Positions 50,349 through 59,435 of a stretch of DNA of 64,000 bases are shown here, one piece after another. This DNA comes from Actinomadura sp. K4S16 (lineage in GTDB: Bacteria; Actinomycetota; Actinomycetes; Streptosporangiales; Streptosporangiaceae). The stretch's first letter is position 1. Every line of letters begins with the position of its first letter. Below the pieces are notes generated by a model that was not told the origin of the DNA, did no database searches, and worked only from the letters and a program-made list of their open reading frames with translations. The translations under genes were made by a program, and so were the position numbers. Where the stretch lies: assembly GCF_008327685.1 (NCBI RefSeq), contig NZ_BDDE01000009.1:124001-188000 (forward strand). Direction: 5' to 3'.

Positions 50349-51217
50349 CAGGACAGGATGATCGACCGGGTCAGGTTGCGCGGCCGGTCCGGGTCCAGGC
50401 CCCCGGCCCCGGCCAGCGCGACCGCGAGCCGCTGGACGCGGACCAGGTCGGCCAGGGCGTCCGCCCCGGACGCCTCGACCTGCGCGCCGGTGCCCCGCAC
50501 CTGCTCGGCCAGCCCTGCCGGCGGCGTGCCGAAGAACCAGACGAGGCTGCGCTCGTCGGTCACGCTGATCGGCCCGTGCCGGTACTCCATCGCCGGGTAC
50601 GACTCGGTCCACGCGCTCGCCGCCTCCCGGACCTTCAACGCCGCCTCGTTGGCGATCCCGTTCGTCCAGCCTGCCCCGAGGAAGGTGAATTGGCCGCGTC
50701 CGGTGGCCCCGGCGGGCAGCGGCGCGTCGACCGCGGCGCGGCACTGGTCGACCAGATCGGCGGGGAACAGGCCCAGGTGCGCGCGCAGCAGCGCCAGCGT
50801 CGTCGTGGCGAACCGGGTCTGTACCACCGACCGCTCGTCGGCGAAGTCGAGCACGGCGGTCGCGCCGGCGGCGTCCACGATGGGCGTCCGCGGGTCGCCG
50901 ATCACGGCGACGGTGGGCAGCGCGGTGGTCCGCAGCAGCTCCAGCACCTCCGTCGTGGTTCCCGACCGGCAGATCACCACGACCCGGTCGTACTCCCGCG
51001 CATGGGGGAACTCCGACGCCGGGAAGGCGTCGCTCTCGCCCGCCCCGGCCGCCTCCCGCAGGCCCGCGTACGCCTGGGCGATGAACAACGAGGTGCCGCA
51101 TCCGACGACCGCGACGCGCTCGCCCCGCGCAGGCAGGCCGCGCACGCCGTCCGCCATCTCGGCGGCGCGCTGCCAGCAGCTCGGCTGCGAAGCGATCTCC
51201 TCACTAACGAACGACAC
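50348..51217 (-). CDS. SIS-domain sugar isomerase/deaminase (AgaS/GlmS-C-like)
   Basis: A 289-residue protein with two SIS domains. I chose GTG 51217 because AGAGGAG is 7 nt upstream and it gives the usual start SFVSEEIASQPSCWQRA. Sugar-phosphate motifs are VVGCGTSLFIAQAY, CRSGTTTEVLELL and YPAMEYRHGPISV. Relatives include AgaS (galactosamine-6-phosphate deaminase/isomerase), GlmS and FrlB. It is the first gene of the operon and touches the kinase gene (TGATG). It would supply the ketose sugar. A role as sulfoquinovose isomerase would be new and is speculative. Confidence 0.82.
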   Translation of the reverse strand: MSFVSEEIASQPSCWQRAAEMADGVRGLPARGERVAVVGCGTSLFIAQAYAGLREAAGAGESDAFPASEFPHAREYDRVVVICRSGTTTEVLELLRTTALPTVAVIGDPRTPIVDAAGATAVLDFADERSVVQTRFATTTLALLRAHLGLFPADLVDQCRAAVDAPLPAGATGRGQFTFLGAGWTNGIANEAALKVREAASAWTESYPAMEYRHGPISVTDERSLVWFFGTPPAGLAEQVRGTGAQVEASGADALADLVRVQRLAVALAGAGGLDPDRPRNLTRSIILS

Positions 51218-51806
51218 CGAAGCTCTCCTCTGCTCATTTGTGCGCTTTATAGGCCTATAACGTACAAGAGCGCGCACATCACCGGCAAGGACCCCGCGCG
51301 GCAACGCCCCCATCACTCCGGAGAGCGATGAGGGCGTCGGGCGGACGAGGGCTCCGTGGCGCGGCTGCGCGCCGGGGAGCCGGGGGCTCAGGGGCGGCCG
51401 GCGATCGACTGCTTGTTGCGGGCATCGCCGGCCGGGTCGGCTCGGTCTTCGCTGACCGGCAACGGCACCCGACCGAGTTGGCGTGTGCCAGAGCGGCAGA
51501 GGTTCCTCACTTGCAGTCAGGGTCTACGGGAGTTCAGGTGAACCCGGTACGGCTCATCTCGCTCTGCTAGGAAGGCGCGGGAGCCAGTTTCGGGAGCCAC
51601 CGCAGTCAGGCTCCGATCGACACAATGCGACTTGGACAGGGCGTTTGTACAGGTGAGAGGCTCCCCGTTCGACTCCGATCGACCTAGATCGACTTGCCTG
51701 CTTTGCTGCGCGCTAGAGAAGTTGATCAGGGTCGCTGTGGCTGCGTGATGTTGTGCGCTGGTTCGTGCAGGGTGGCGATGGCTCGGACGTCGTGTTGCCC
51801 CGGGCC
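51218..51806. other. Intergenic, 589 bp, with a third IS3-like repeat trace
   Basis: No intact gene. It contains the operon promoter/palindrome at its left. The repeat GGGAGCCAGTTTCGGGAGCC (51570-51589) is shared with the remnants near 26.7 and 38.8 kb, and looser similarity runs over 51490-51605. Confidence 0.5.
51247..51260. promoter_or_regulatory. Perfect 14-bp palindrome TTATAGGCCTATAA
   Basis: Lies 30 bp upstream of the first gene of the sugar-metabolism operon. AT-rich, with GGCC at the centre. It differs from the DeoR dyad at 46354, so another regulator, perhaps of the GntR type, may act here. Confidence 0.6.
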
Positions 51807-52080
51807 TGACCGGCGATGAGTGGGCGCTGGTGGAGCAGTTGCTTTCCCGCGCCTGGCAGCGGGCGCCGTCCGGGGGAGCACTGGCGGCGCGAGGTCGTGG
51901 GAGTGGTGTACGTGGTGCGCACCGGCTGCGCTTGGCGGCGGCTGCCTGCTGGCTCCCTGCCTGGCGGGCGGTGTGTTGGTACTTCGTGCGGTGGGGGAGA
52001 GCAGCGGGCTATCCAGCGGATGCTGGACGTGCTGCGGCAGCAGGTCCAGCGGGACAAGGGCCAGGGCGCCGCGCCCAGCG
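51807..52080 (+). pseudogene. Decayed IS5/IS4-type transposase N-terminal part
   Basis: Pieces of one transposase appear in several frames: LTGDEWALVEQLLSRAW, then RREVVGVVYVVRTGCAWRRL, then AVCWYFVRW, then QRMLDVLRQQVQRD. These match the DUF4096-type N-terminus of IS5 transposases in order, with at least three frameshifts. The DDE domain is gone. Confidence 0.6.
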
Positions 52081-52277
52081 TGAGCCCCCATGGGTGCCCG
52101 AGATCGTTCCGGTTCCGATGGACGACGGCTCAGGCAGGTACATCCTGGTCATTCGTGTGGTCCCCGGCGTCGGGCCGCGGCCGCTGGTGGCGACTGCAGC
52201 ATTCGCAAGTTCCACCGCCGCGGACACAACCGGTCCCGCACAATCAGGCTCCAGTGGCAGGGACTACCCCCGGGCCG

Positions 52278-52541
52278 GTGCTGGTGCACAACGACAACGA
52301 AGTTCCTGGGTGGGCTGCAAGCGAGATTGCCAGGATTAAGGCCGGGCAGGGGACCCCGCGCACGGTAAGCCCCACAGATCCTACTCAAAAGCTTTATCAA
52401 TGGCGCGAATCGGCGAGGCGCGCGGCCAAGTGGGGTCCTCACGCGGAGTCGGGTTTCCAGGGCTCGCCCGAATGGGAGGTTCCCGGGAAGGGCGATACGT
52501 ACAGGATCGTCGGTCCGAACCGCTTTGGGGAGTATGGCTAG
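52278..52541 (+). pseudogene. Toxin-like C-terminal domain fragment
   Basis: A frame ending at TAG 52541 reads GWAASEIARIKAGQGTPRT, later RRAAKWGPHAESGF, GSPEWEVPGKGDTYRIVGP and a short GEYG end. The order A-EI-RI-GxGTPR, KW, G-EW-VPG and RI resembles C-terminal tails of polymorphic toxins as I remember them. There is no signal peptide or N-terminal delivery domain; upstream DNA is a broken transposase. It directly precedes a barstar-family gene, the usual place for a toxin. The toxin identity is uncertain. Confidence 0.4.
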
Positions 52542-52621
52542 ACGGACCCGAAAGTCAGGTCCATGGAGATCTCCGTTGTCTCCTGTTGATTCGACGTGTT
52601 CCCAGTGGAAGGTGGGCGACG

Positions 52622-53394
52622 TTGTCAGTGAAGTATTCTGTCCGGTTCGAGGAAAGTGACACATTCGTATTTGCCTGCGATCTGGAAGGGTTATTTGTCG
52701 GGCGCTACAGCGGCGACGACTTTGGCGCGTTGCTCGACACCGAGAACGCCCGAGTCGCCTTCAGGCTTGTGCGGCCGACCCTATACGCGCCGATCGAGAC
52801 GCTCAGGGGGACATCGAGGTACTTGTCCTCGACGCCGAAGGTCGGCCCATGGGGCGCTACGTGCTGTGGGCCGCCAAGCTAGTAGCCGGGGATACGCCGG
52901 AATATCTAGTCGTCACGGCACGAACGGGTTTGGCTCCGCATGCCGAGGCCCGCAGGTTGTGGGACAGGTTCCGCGTTTCCCGGCCGCAGCGCGGTGAATG
53001 GTGCACGCTTCAGGTCGGAGCCCGTGAAGCGTGGCTGGAAGTAGCCGGTCTTAGGTACGCCGAATCCCCTTCTGAGGGGGAGCATTCGGTTCCCCCTCGA
53101 GAGTTCGTTATGGAGGGTGATGAAATCAAGGATGTCGCGAGTTTCTTCTGTGCGATTGGCGAGGCTTTCCGTGGCCCAGGAGGGTATATCGGGTGTAGTT
53201 TTACCGAATTGGACGAGTCCCTTGAGGATTATCTCCAAGGCGCTCCGGTTCGGCTGATTTGGCGGAACATTTCCGTTGCGCGCTCGTCCTTGTCTGCAGT
53301 GATGGATATTGCTGGCGGGCCGATTTCCAAATTCGACCTGCTTCTTAGTATTCTGTCGCAGAATAATGTTGAAGTCATTCTTGACGGGCCATAG
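52622..53394 (+). pseudogene. Barstar-family immunity protein, single frameshift
   Basis: The first part (TTG 52622 with GGAAGG 9 nt upstream; KYSVRFEESDTFVFACDLEG) is in one frame. From about 52806 the continuation is one frame over (IEVLVLDAEGRPMGRYVLW). The C-terminal 100 residues look like barstar: REFVMEGDEIKDVASFFCAI, GPGGYIGCSFTELDESLEDY, VRLIWRNISVARSSL, and LLSILSQNNVEVILDG. Adding one G to the GGGGG run at 52806-52810 would join the two frames. So this is either a recent one-base loss or a sequencing error. Barstar proteins block ribonuclease toxins. Confidence 0.65.
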
Positions 53395-53647
53395 TCTGAA
53401 TGTTCGAAGTGCTGAATCTGGGGCGACGGCTCGAATTCAGCATGATGGTGTAAATGTGTGGTCATGCCGAGAAGGCATCGGCAGCATGAGAGTCTTCCGA
53501 TCCAAGGAGCTCTAGCCTCAGGATTTGCGATGGCCCGCAGGTCCGCGGGTACGTTCTGTCGGCGGGAAGCAAGAACGTCAACGTCGGCTACGACTACGAC
53601 CCGGCGGCGCTCAGCATGACCCTGTCCCTGCCGAAAACTGGTGTGCC

Positions 53648-54060
53648 CGCTCAAGACCGCGCAGCACCCGGATGATCGCGCTGGACCGCACCACCATCGC
53701 GGCGCTGCGCGTGCACCGCTCCCGGCAGCAGGCCGAGGTGGCGGCCTATGGTGAGGGGTACCGCGACAGCGGGTATGCGTTCACCAACCTCAACGGTGAC
53801 CCGGTCGCCCCGGGCCGGCTCACCCACGTGTTCCAGAAACTGATCGCCGAGCACGATGTGCCGCAGATCCGGCTCCACGACCTGCGCCACGGCGCCGCCA
53901 CTTTGGCGCTTGCGGCCGGGGTGCAGTTGAAGGTGGGACAGGAGATGCTCGGGCATTCCAGCATCGTGCTGACCGCCGACACCTACACCTCCGTCCTGCC
54001 CGAGGTCGCGCACACGGCCGCAAAGAAGACCGCCGCCTACCTGCTTCACGCGGCTGGGTG
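53648..54060 (+). pseudogene. Tyrosine recombinase (integrase) C-terminal fragment
   Basis: The frame reads STRMIALDRTTIAALRVHRS and later HDLRHGAATLALAAG, QEMLGHSSIVLTADTYTSVL. HDLRHG, LGHSS and the following Tyr are the Box II residues of tyrosine recombinases. The N-terminal arm- and core-binding regions are missing, and the frame runs into unrelated sequence after about 54060. It is probably left from an integrated element. Confidence 0.7.
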
Positions 54061-54189
54061 GTGCCTGGCACCACCCAGCGCCGGGCCGTGCTCCGGCTCG
54101 CCGTCGACGGCCGGCGGCGAACCGTACCCGGGCGGGCCTGGTGCGGCGCCGGTCGATCGCCCCGCTCCCCGAACCGGCGTGGTTGCCGC

Positions 54190-54488
54190 GACGCGAGGCG
54201 CGTGTCTCCCCTGCCACCGTCTACGCCCAGTGCGGAGGCAAGGAGGGGCTGCTCCAGACCTTGATGGACATATGGACGACGAGCCCGACGGTGGGACGGA
54301 TCATCACCGACGCGGCGGCGGCGCCGACGGGCCGGACCAAGCTGGAGGTTCTGGCCGCCGGTTACGCCGCGCACGCCGCGGAGGCGGGTGACATCATGCG
54401 CATCGTCGAACGCGTCGCCCCGAGCTCCCCGGCCGCCCAGGAATTCCTCGACGTGGCCGACCGGCGCCACATCGAGGCGCTGGAGATG
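54190..54488 (+). pseudogene. TetR family regulator fragment
   Basis: The frame reads SPATVYAQCGGKEGLLQTLM, the end of a TetR helix-turn-helix, then a ligand-domain stretch (RTKLEVLAAGYAAHAAEAGD, IMRIVERVAPSSPAAQEFLD). The first HTH helices and the C-terminus are lost. It is joined directly to a hydrolase fragment. Confidence 0.55.
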
Positions 54489-55108
54489 ACGACCTCACGC
54501 AGGCCCTCCTCGCGCGGCTCGGCATCGATCGGTACTGCCTGTTCGTCCACGACCACGGCGCGGCGATCGGGTGGCGGCTTGCCCTGAGGGCACCGGAGGC
54601 GGTCACGGCGATCGTCACCCAGAACGGGAACGCGTACGCGGAGGGACTGCGGCCGGAGTTCTTCACCGCCGTGGGCGACTACTGGCGAGAGCAGACCCCC
54701 CGGACCGAGGCCGGGATCCGACAGGCGCTCACCCTTGAGCTGACCCGCTGGCGGTACCTCGCGGGCGTGACGGACGAGACCCTGGTGGACCCCGTCACCT
54801 GGACTCACGATCACGACCTGCTGTCGCGGCCCGGCAACGACGAGGTGCAGCTGGCGCTGTTCCAGGACTACGCCAGCAACCTGGCCATGTACCCCGAGGT
54901 GCACAGATACTTCCGCGAGCGGCAGGTTCCGCTGCTCGCCGTCTGGGGGAGGAGCGACCCGATCTTCGGACCCGCCGGGGCGCTCGCCTTCGCCACCGAC
55001 CTGCCGGACGCCGAGGTCCACCTTGTGGACGGCGGCCACTTCCTGCTCGAGAGCGCTCTCGACGAGGTCATGCCTCTCATCCGTGCCTTTCTCGACAAGC
55101 ACCTCTGA
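54488..55108 (+). pseudogene. Alpha/beta hydrolase (dehalogenase-like), N-terminally truncated
   Basis: The frame reads DLTQALLARLGIDRYCLFVH then DHGAAIGWRLALRAP, matching the nucleophile-elbow region of haloalkane-dehalogenase/epoxide-hydrolase relatives. It continues to the family end with AVWGRSDPIFGP (acid) and VDGGHFLLESAL (His). The first 90 or so residues, with the oxyanion region, are replaced by the TetR fragment. No start codon with a ribosome site is seen before the GTG at 54671. Probably not functional. Confidence 0.65.
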
Positions 55109-55275
55109 CGCGCCACTTCCCGGGCGCGATCCACAAACCGGTCACTGGAAGTCCACCGCGGCTCCCTAGCGTCGGAGGCGATGGCAGGGGCTCCCGAGGA
55201 GCATCCGACATCTCACGGACGTGCCGGACGGCGCGTTCCCACTGCCGCCACCGGCGGTCCACCGAAGGAGATCCC

Positions 55276-55995
55276 ATGTCCGACACGTCCACCGTGGTCC
55301 TGGTCCACGGAGCCTTCGCCGACGCGTCGAGCTACGCCCGCGTCGCCGCCGAACTGCTCGCCGACGGCACCCGGGTGCTGGTTCCGGCCGTGCCCAACCG
55401 CGGCCTGGCCGGCGACGCGGCGTACGTCGCCTCCGTCGTCCGGCAGATCGAGGGCCCCGTCCTTCTCGTCGGCCACTCCTACGGCGGCGCGGTGATCACC
55501 GTCGCCGGCCGTGAGGACAACGTGGTGGGGCTGGTGTACCTGGCCGCCTACGTCCTCGACCAGGGCGAGAGTCTCGGGGAACTGCAGAGCCGCTTCCCCG
55601 ACTCGCCGCTGGCCGAGGCCCTCGTCTTCACGCCCTACCCCGTCGAGGGCTCCGACGAGCCGGGCACCGACGTGTCGGTGGACGTCTCCAGGTTCCCGGA
55701 GATCTTCGCCGCGGATGTGGACACCGCCCTCACGCGTGTCCTGGCCGTCTCGCAGCGGCCTCTCGCCGCGGCCGCCTTCGGCGAGCCGGCCGGCGCGGCC
55801 GCCTGGAAGGACCTGCCCGCGTGGGGGATCGTCGCGGCCGCCGACCAGGCCATCAACCCCGACGTCCAGCGGTTCGGCTACGAGCGCGCCCAGGCCAAGG
55901 TCACCGAGGTCGACTCCTCGCACCTGGTGATGCACGCCCACCCGGCGGAGGTCGTCAGGGTGATCCGCGAGGCACTCGCTTCCGCGGCCATGTGA
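55276..55995 (+). CDS. Alpha/beta hydrolase (EstC-like)
   Basis: A 239-residue protein; ATG with GGAG 6-7 nt upstream. It has VVLVHGAFADASSY (oxyanion), the nucleophile motif GHSYGGAVI and a C-terminal His (SSHLVMHAHP). It has no signal peptide. It is a close relative of the next gene product. Substrate unknown; relatives act on esters or lactones. Confidence 0.87.
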   Translation: MSDTSTVVLVHGAFADASSYARVAAELLADGTRVLVPAVPNRGLAGDAAYVASVVRQIEGPVLLVGHSYGGAVITVAGREDNVVGLVYLAAYVLDQGESLGELQSRFPDSPLAEALVFTPYPVEGSDEPGTDVSVDVSRFPEIFAADVDTALTRVLAVSQRPLAAAAFGEPAGAAAWKDLPAWGIVAAADQAINPDVQRFGYERAQAKVTEVDSSHLVMHAHPAEVVRVIREALASAAM

Positions 55996-56120
55996 CAACA
56001 CCCGGAGCAGGTCAAGGCAGCGTCGCGGGCCCGACCCGTGAGGCTGAGCCACGACCCTCCACACAGCGAGCGCCAGCGGCACTCGAACCTCTCGATCCCA
56101 TGAACTCATCAGGAGTCACA

Positions 56121-56960
56121 GTGGAAATTTCCCGAGCGCGGCGGCTGCACAAGGCCGGCCTTCTCGCCCTCATCGGGATGCTGGTTCTGACCGGCATCTC
56201 CGCGACCCAGGCGTCCGCGACGAGCACGGCGCTTTCAGGTAAGCCCAAACCCACGGTGGTGCTCGTCCACGGAGCCTGGGCGGACTCCTCGGGTTGGGCG
56301 AAGGTCACCCGTGGCCTGCAAGCCAAGGGCTACCAGGTCCTCGCTCCGCCGACCCCGCTCCGCGGGCTGCGCGAGGACTCGGACTACCTCGCCGCATTCC
56401 TCCGTGACCGGACCACCGGCCCGGTCGTCCTCGTCGGCCACTCCTACGGAGGAGCCGTCATCACGAACGCCGCCAGGTCGGACAAGGACGTCGAGGCCCT
56501 CGTCTACATCAACGCGTTCGTTCCCGACGAGGGCGACAGCATCCTCGGGTTGCTGGACCCGAACCACGAACTCGACCCGGCCGATCTGTTCGACTTCGTG
56601 CAGTACCCGGGCGCTCCGGCCGGCGACAACGACCTCTACCTGAAGCAGAACGTCTTCCCGGACGCCATCGCGAACGGGATCCCGGCACGGGACGCGGCTG
56701 CGATGGCCGCCGCCCAGCGGCCCGTCACCCTCAGTGCGCTCACGGCTGGGTCCGGCGCGCCGGCCTGGAAGTCGCTGCCGAGCTTCTACCTGCTCGGGAC
56801 CCAGGACCACATCGTCCCTCCCGCCTTGCAGAGCACGATGGCCGGGAACGCAGGGGCCAAGATCACCAGAGTCAGGGCGGGGCACCTCCCGCTGATCACC
56901 AACCCGCACACCGTCGAGGCGCTGATCGTCCAGGCCGACCGGTCGACGCCGGCAAGGTAG
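56121..56960 (+). CDS. Secreted alpha/beta hydrolase
   Basis: A 279-residue protein. I chose GTG 56121 with GGAG 5 nt upstream over the ATG at 56100. The N-terminal signal peptide includes AGLLALIGMLVLTGISATQA. The hydrolase core is VVLVHGAWADSSGWAKV, GHSYGGAVITNAARS and the terminal His in VRAGHLPLITNP. It looks like an exported paralogue of the upstream hydrolase. Confidence 0.87.
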   Translation: MEISRARRLHKAGLLALIGMLVLTGISATQASATSTALSGKPKPTVVLVHGAWADSSGWAKVTRGLQAKGYQVLAPPTPLRGLREDSDYLAAFLRDRTTGPVVLVGHSYGGAVITNAARSDKDVEALVYINAFVPDEGDSILGLLDPNHELDPADLFDFVQYPGAPAGDNDLYLKQNVFPDAIANGIPARDAAAMAAAQRPVTLSALTAGSGAPAWKSLPSFYLLGTQDHIVPPALQSTMAGNAGAKITRVRAGHLPLITNPHTVEALIVQADRSTPAR

Positions 56961-57066
56961 GCGACGCGGTCTCGGGCCACCGGGCCGCCTGCGCCCCGCG
57001 CAGGCGGCCTGTGAGTGGTCATAGGACGTCTCATCCCAGCAGTCGCTCGCTCCACGAGGGGGACAG

Positions 57067-57828
57067 GTGAGCCGCAACTACCATTCGATCGCCTTCACCG
57101 AGCCGGTCCTGGAGGCACAGGACCAGTACGGAAGCCGACCCGCTATCGACCGCGCGGACCGGCGCCTCTCCAGCCCGAGGCGTCCGGGCATCGGGGCGGC
57201 GGACGGGAGCGGCTCGGCTCCGAACACCGAGGCCGCGGAGACCGACGGACTCGAGCAGATCAAGGACCCCTTGGGCCGCGCTGAACGAGACTTCATCGCC
57301 GGGCGGGACGGCTTCTATCTGGCGACGGTCGCCGTCGGCGGGTGGCCGTACGTCCAGTTCCGCGGCGGCCCACCGGGATTCGTGACAGTGCCCGACGAGC
57401 ACACCCTGGCCTGGGCCGACTTCCGAGGCAATCGTCAGTACATCAGCACCGGCAACGTGGCGCACGACCCGCGCATGTCCATCATCTTCATGGACTACGC
57501 CCGCCGGCTGCGCCTCAAGATCTTCGGAGTCGCGACCATCAACGACGTACGCCACCAGGGACCGTCGCCGAGTGCGTCCGCGATACCGGGGTACCGGGCG
57601 ATCGTCGAACGTGAGGTGCGCGTCGAGGTCAAAGCCTTCGACTGGAACTGCCCTCAGCACATCACTCCGCGCTACACGGCCGAGGAAGTGGCGCCCATGC
57701 TGCGACCGCTTCGACAGCGCGTTGACGTTCTCGAGGCCGAGAACGACCTACTTCGTCTTCGGGTCGCATCACCCCTGGCGGACCCCGAGAATCGTCCGTC
57801 CCAGCCACAACGGCCGGAGGACCAGTGA
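57067..57828 (+). CDS. Pyridoxamine 5'-phosphate oxidase family (flavin-binding) protein
   Basis: A 253-residue protein; GTG 57067 with GAGGGGGA 3 nt upstream. It has the split-barrel FMN-binding pattern: DGFYLATVAVGGWPYVQFRG, NRQYISTGNVAHDPRMSIIF and RLRLKIFGVATI. The C-terminal helix (LRQRVDVLEAENDLLRLRV) may be a coiled coil. Members bind FMN, haem or F420 and reduce varied substrates; the substrate is unknown. It overlaps the next gene by 4 nt. Confidence 0.83.
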   Translation: MSRNYHSIAFTEPVLEAQDQYGSRPAIDRADRRLSSPRRPGIGAADGSGSAPNTEAAETDGLEQIKDPLGRAERDFIAGRDGFYLATVAVGGWPYVQFRGGPPGFVTVPDEHTLAWADFRGNRQYISTGNVAHDPRMSIIFMDYARRLRLKIFGVATINDVRHQGPSPSASAIPGYRAIVEREVRVEVKAFDWNCPQHITPRYTAEEVAPMLRPLRQRVDVLEAENDLLRLRVASPLADPENRPSQPQRPEDQ

Positions 57829-58070
57829 GCGACGACAACATCCTGGACCGGATAAGCGCACTGGTCGATCGTGAGCACGCGTTGCGCAGCCATCGGGCAG
57901 ACGGGTCCCTGGACGAGCGGACCGAACACCGCGAACTGCAGGCAATCGAGGTGGAACTCGATCAGTGCTGGGACCTCCTCCGGCAACGTCGCGCGAAGCG
58001 GGACATCGGCGGAGACCCTGATGAGGCCGTCCCCAGGTCCGCTTCAGTAGTCGAGAGCTACTGGCAATAG
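57825..58070 (+). CDS. DUF2630 family protein
   Basis: An 81-residue protein starting at GTG in a GTGA overlap. It reads SDDNILDRISALVDREHALR and LQAIEVELDQCWDLLRQRRA, a two-helix pattern recalled as DUF2630, a small actinobacterial family of unknown function. Coupling with the PNPOx-like protein suggests they work together. Confidence 0.8.
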   Translation: MSDDNILDRISALVDREHALRSHRADGSLDERTEHRELQAIEVELDQCWDLLRQRRAKRDIGGDPDEAVPRSASVVESYWQ

Positions 58071-58177
58071 GTCGGCGGCAGGCCCCGCCGCTCCCGCCGC
58101 CAGTGACGAGACCTGCCCACCTCCACCACAGAAGGCAGCCATCCCCGATCGGAGTATGGGAGGCAAGAACAGGCGCC

Positions 58178-59344
58178 CTAAGAGTTGGCCTGGTCGGTGA
58201 ACGTGTCGGCTACCCAGTCGGCGATGAAGGTGCTGACGTGGGGGAGGTGGTCCAGGCCGATGTGCTCGGTCGCGCCTTCTTCGGGGCTGAAGATCCGGAG
58301 TTCGCGTTTGGGGGAATTGACGGCCTGGTCGTAGGAACGGTGCGCGTATTCGAGGGGGATCTGCCGGTCGTTCGCGCCGTGCGCGATGAGGAACGGCGCG
58401 GTGATGCGTTCGACGACGCCGTCGAGGTGGACGTCGTCGGCGAAGCCGATGAAATCTTGGAGGTCGGTGTGGCCCCACACCCACAGGACGTGCTCCCAGT
58501 AGTGGGGGACCGGTCGCTCGCCTTCGCGTTCGAGGCGGCGGCGCTGGACGGCTCCCCAGTTGTGGTTGGCGCCCCAGGCGACGACGAGGGCGTAGCGCTT
58601 CTCGAAGGCGGCGACCCGCGGGGCGTAGTAGCCGCCGAGCGACCAGCCGACGATGCCGATGCGGGCTGGGTCGACGTCGGTGCGGGTGTGGAGGTAGTCG
58701 ATGGCGGCCGAGCCCCAGGCCTCCGCGTCGATCCGAGCGGTCAGCCCCTGCATGCGTAGCGCTTCACCGGTTCCGGGCTGGTCGAGCATGAGGCAGGAGA
58801 TGCCGCGGGCGGCCAGCTCTTCCCAGTGCCCGGAGGAGTACTGGTGCTCCTTGGTGGAGTCCAGGCCGTTGACGAGGACGACGGCCGGTGCGGGACCGTG
58901 TGCGGTGGCCGGCGCGGCGCTGAAGTACCCCGGCAGCGTGGTGCCCTCGTAGGGGACGGCTACACGGGTCACGTGCCCGTGGTCCTTGAGGTCGAAGGCC
59001 TTCTGCTGCAGGTCGAGCACCCGCCGGTAGGCGGGGAGGCGGTCGGGGTCGGAGTTGGACAGCATCCGTTCGGCCTGGCAGAGGTAGTTGGTCGCTCGCG
59101 CGTATAGCTGTCCTGCGGTGCGCGTGTGCCCGGCCTTCTCGGCGGCTTCCGCCTGGCCGGCGAGCTGGTCGGTGAGTGCGGTCCAGGCGCGCAGGAAGTC
59201 CGGTGTGCCGGCGTCCTCGCCGTCGGCGGCGGCCTGCCGGATCGGGCGGCAGGCGCGGTCGACCTCGTCGATGAGGCCGCCGGAGTTCAGCGCGGCGACC
59301 ACGCCCAGGTTCCAGACGTAGTTGCCGGGGAAGTACTCGAACAC
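58178..59344 (-). CDS. Alpha/beta hydrolase of the 2,6-dihydroxypseudooxynicotine hydrolase/FrsA type
   Basis: A 388-residue enzyme with a helical N-terminal domain (RACRPIRQAAADGEDAGTPD) before the hydrolase core. It has VVLVNGLDSTKEHQYSSG, the nucleophile GIVGWSLGGYYAPRVAA, Asp in IAHGANDRQIP and His near EHIGLDHLP. Relatives hydrolyse C-C bonds of ring-cleavage or diketone products. It is the last gene of the leftward catabolic operon, which fits that job. Confidence 0.82.
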   Translation of the reverse strand: MFEYFPGNYVWNLGVVAALNSGGLIDEVDRACRPIRQAAADGEDAGTPDFLRAWTALTDQLAGQAEAAEKAGHTRTAGQLYARATNYLCQAERMLSNSDPDRLPAYRRVLDLQQKAFDLKDHGHVTRVAVPYEGTTLPGYFSAAPATAHGPAPAVVLVNGLDSTKEHQYSSGHWEELAARGISCLMLDQPGTGEALRMQGLTARIDAEAWGSAAIDYLHTRTDVDPARIGIVGWSLGGYYAPRVAAFEKRYALVVAWGANHNWGAVQRRRLEREGERPVPHYWEHVLWVWGHTDLQDFIGFADDVHLDGVVERITAPFLIAHGANDRQIPLEYAHRSYDQAVNSPKRELRIFSPEEGATEHIGLDHLPHVSTFIADWVADTFTDQANS

Positions 59345-59435
59345 ATTGATCCTTTCGCGGTGATGAGGTCAGCGGACCGGCCGCCGTCGGCCACGGCGCC
59401 GGTGACGGTGGCGATCATGTCGGCGGCCCGTGCTC

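Noticed and set aside
50349..51101. Extension of the LacC/FruK-type kinase upstream to 51101
   Set aside because: That stretch is the shadow of the SIS gene. The usual kinase start MILTVTLNP is at 50348.
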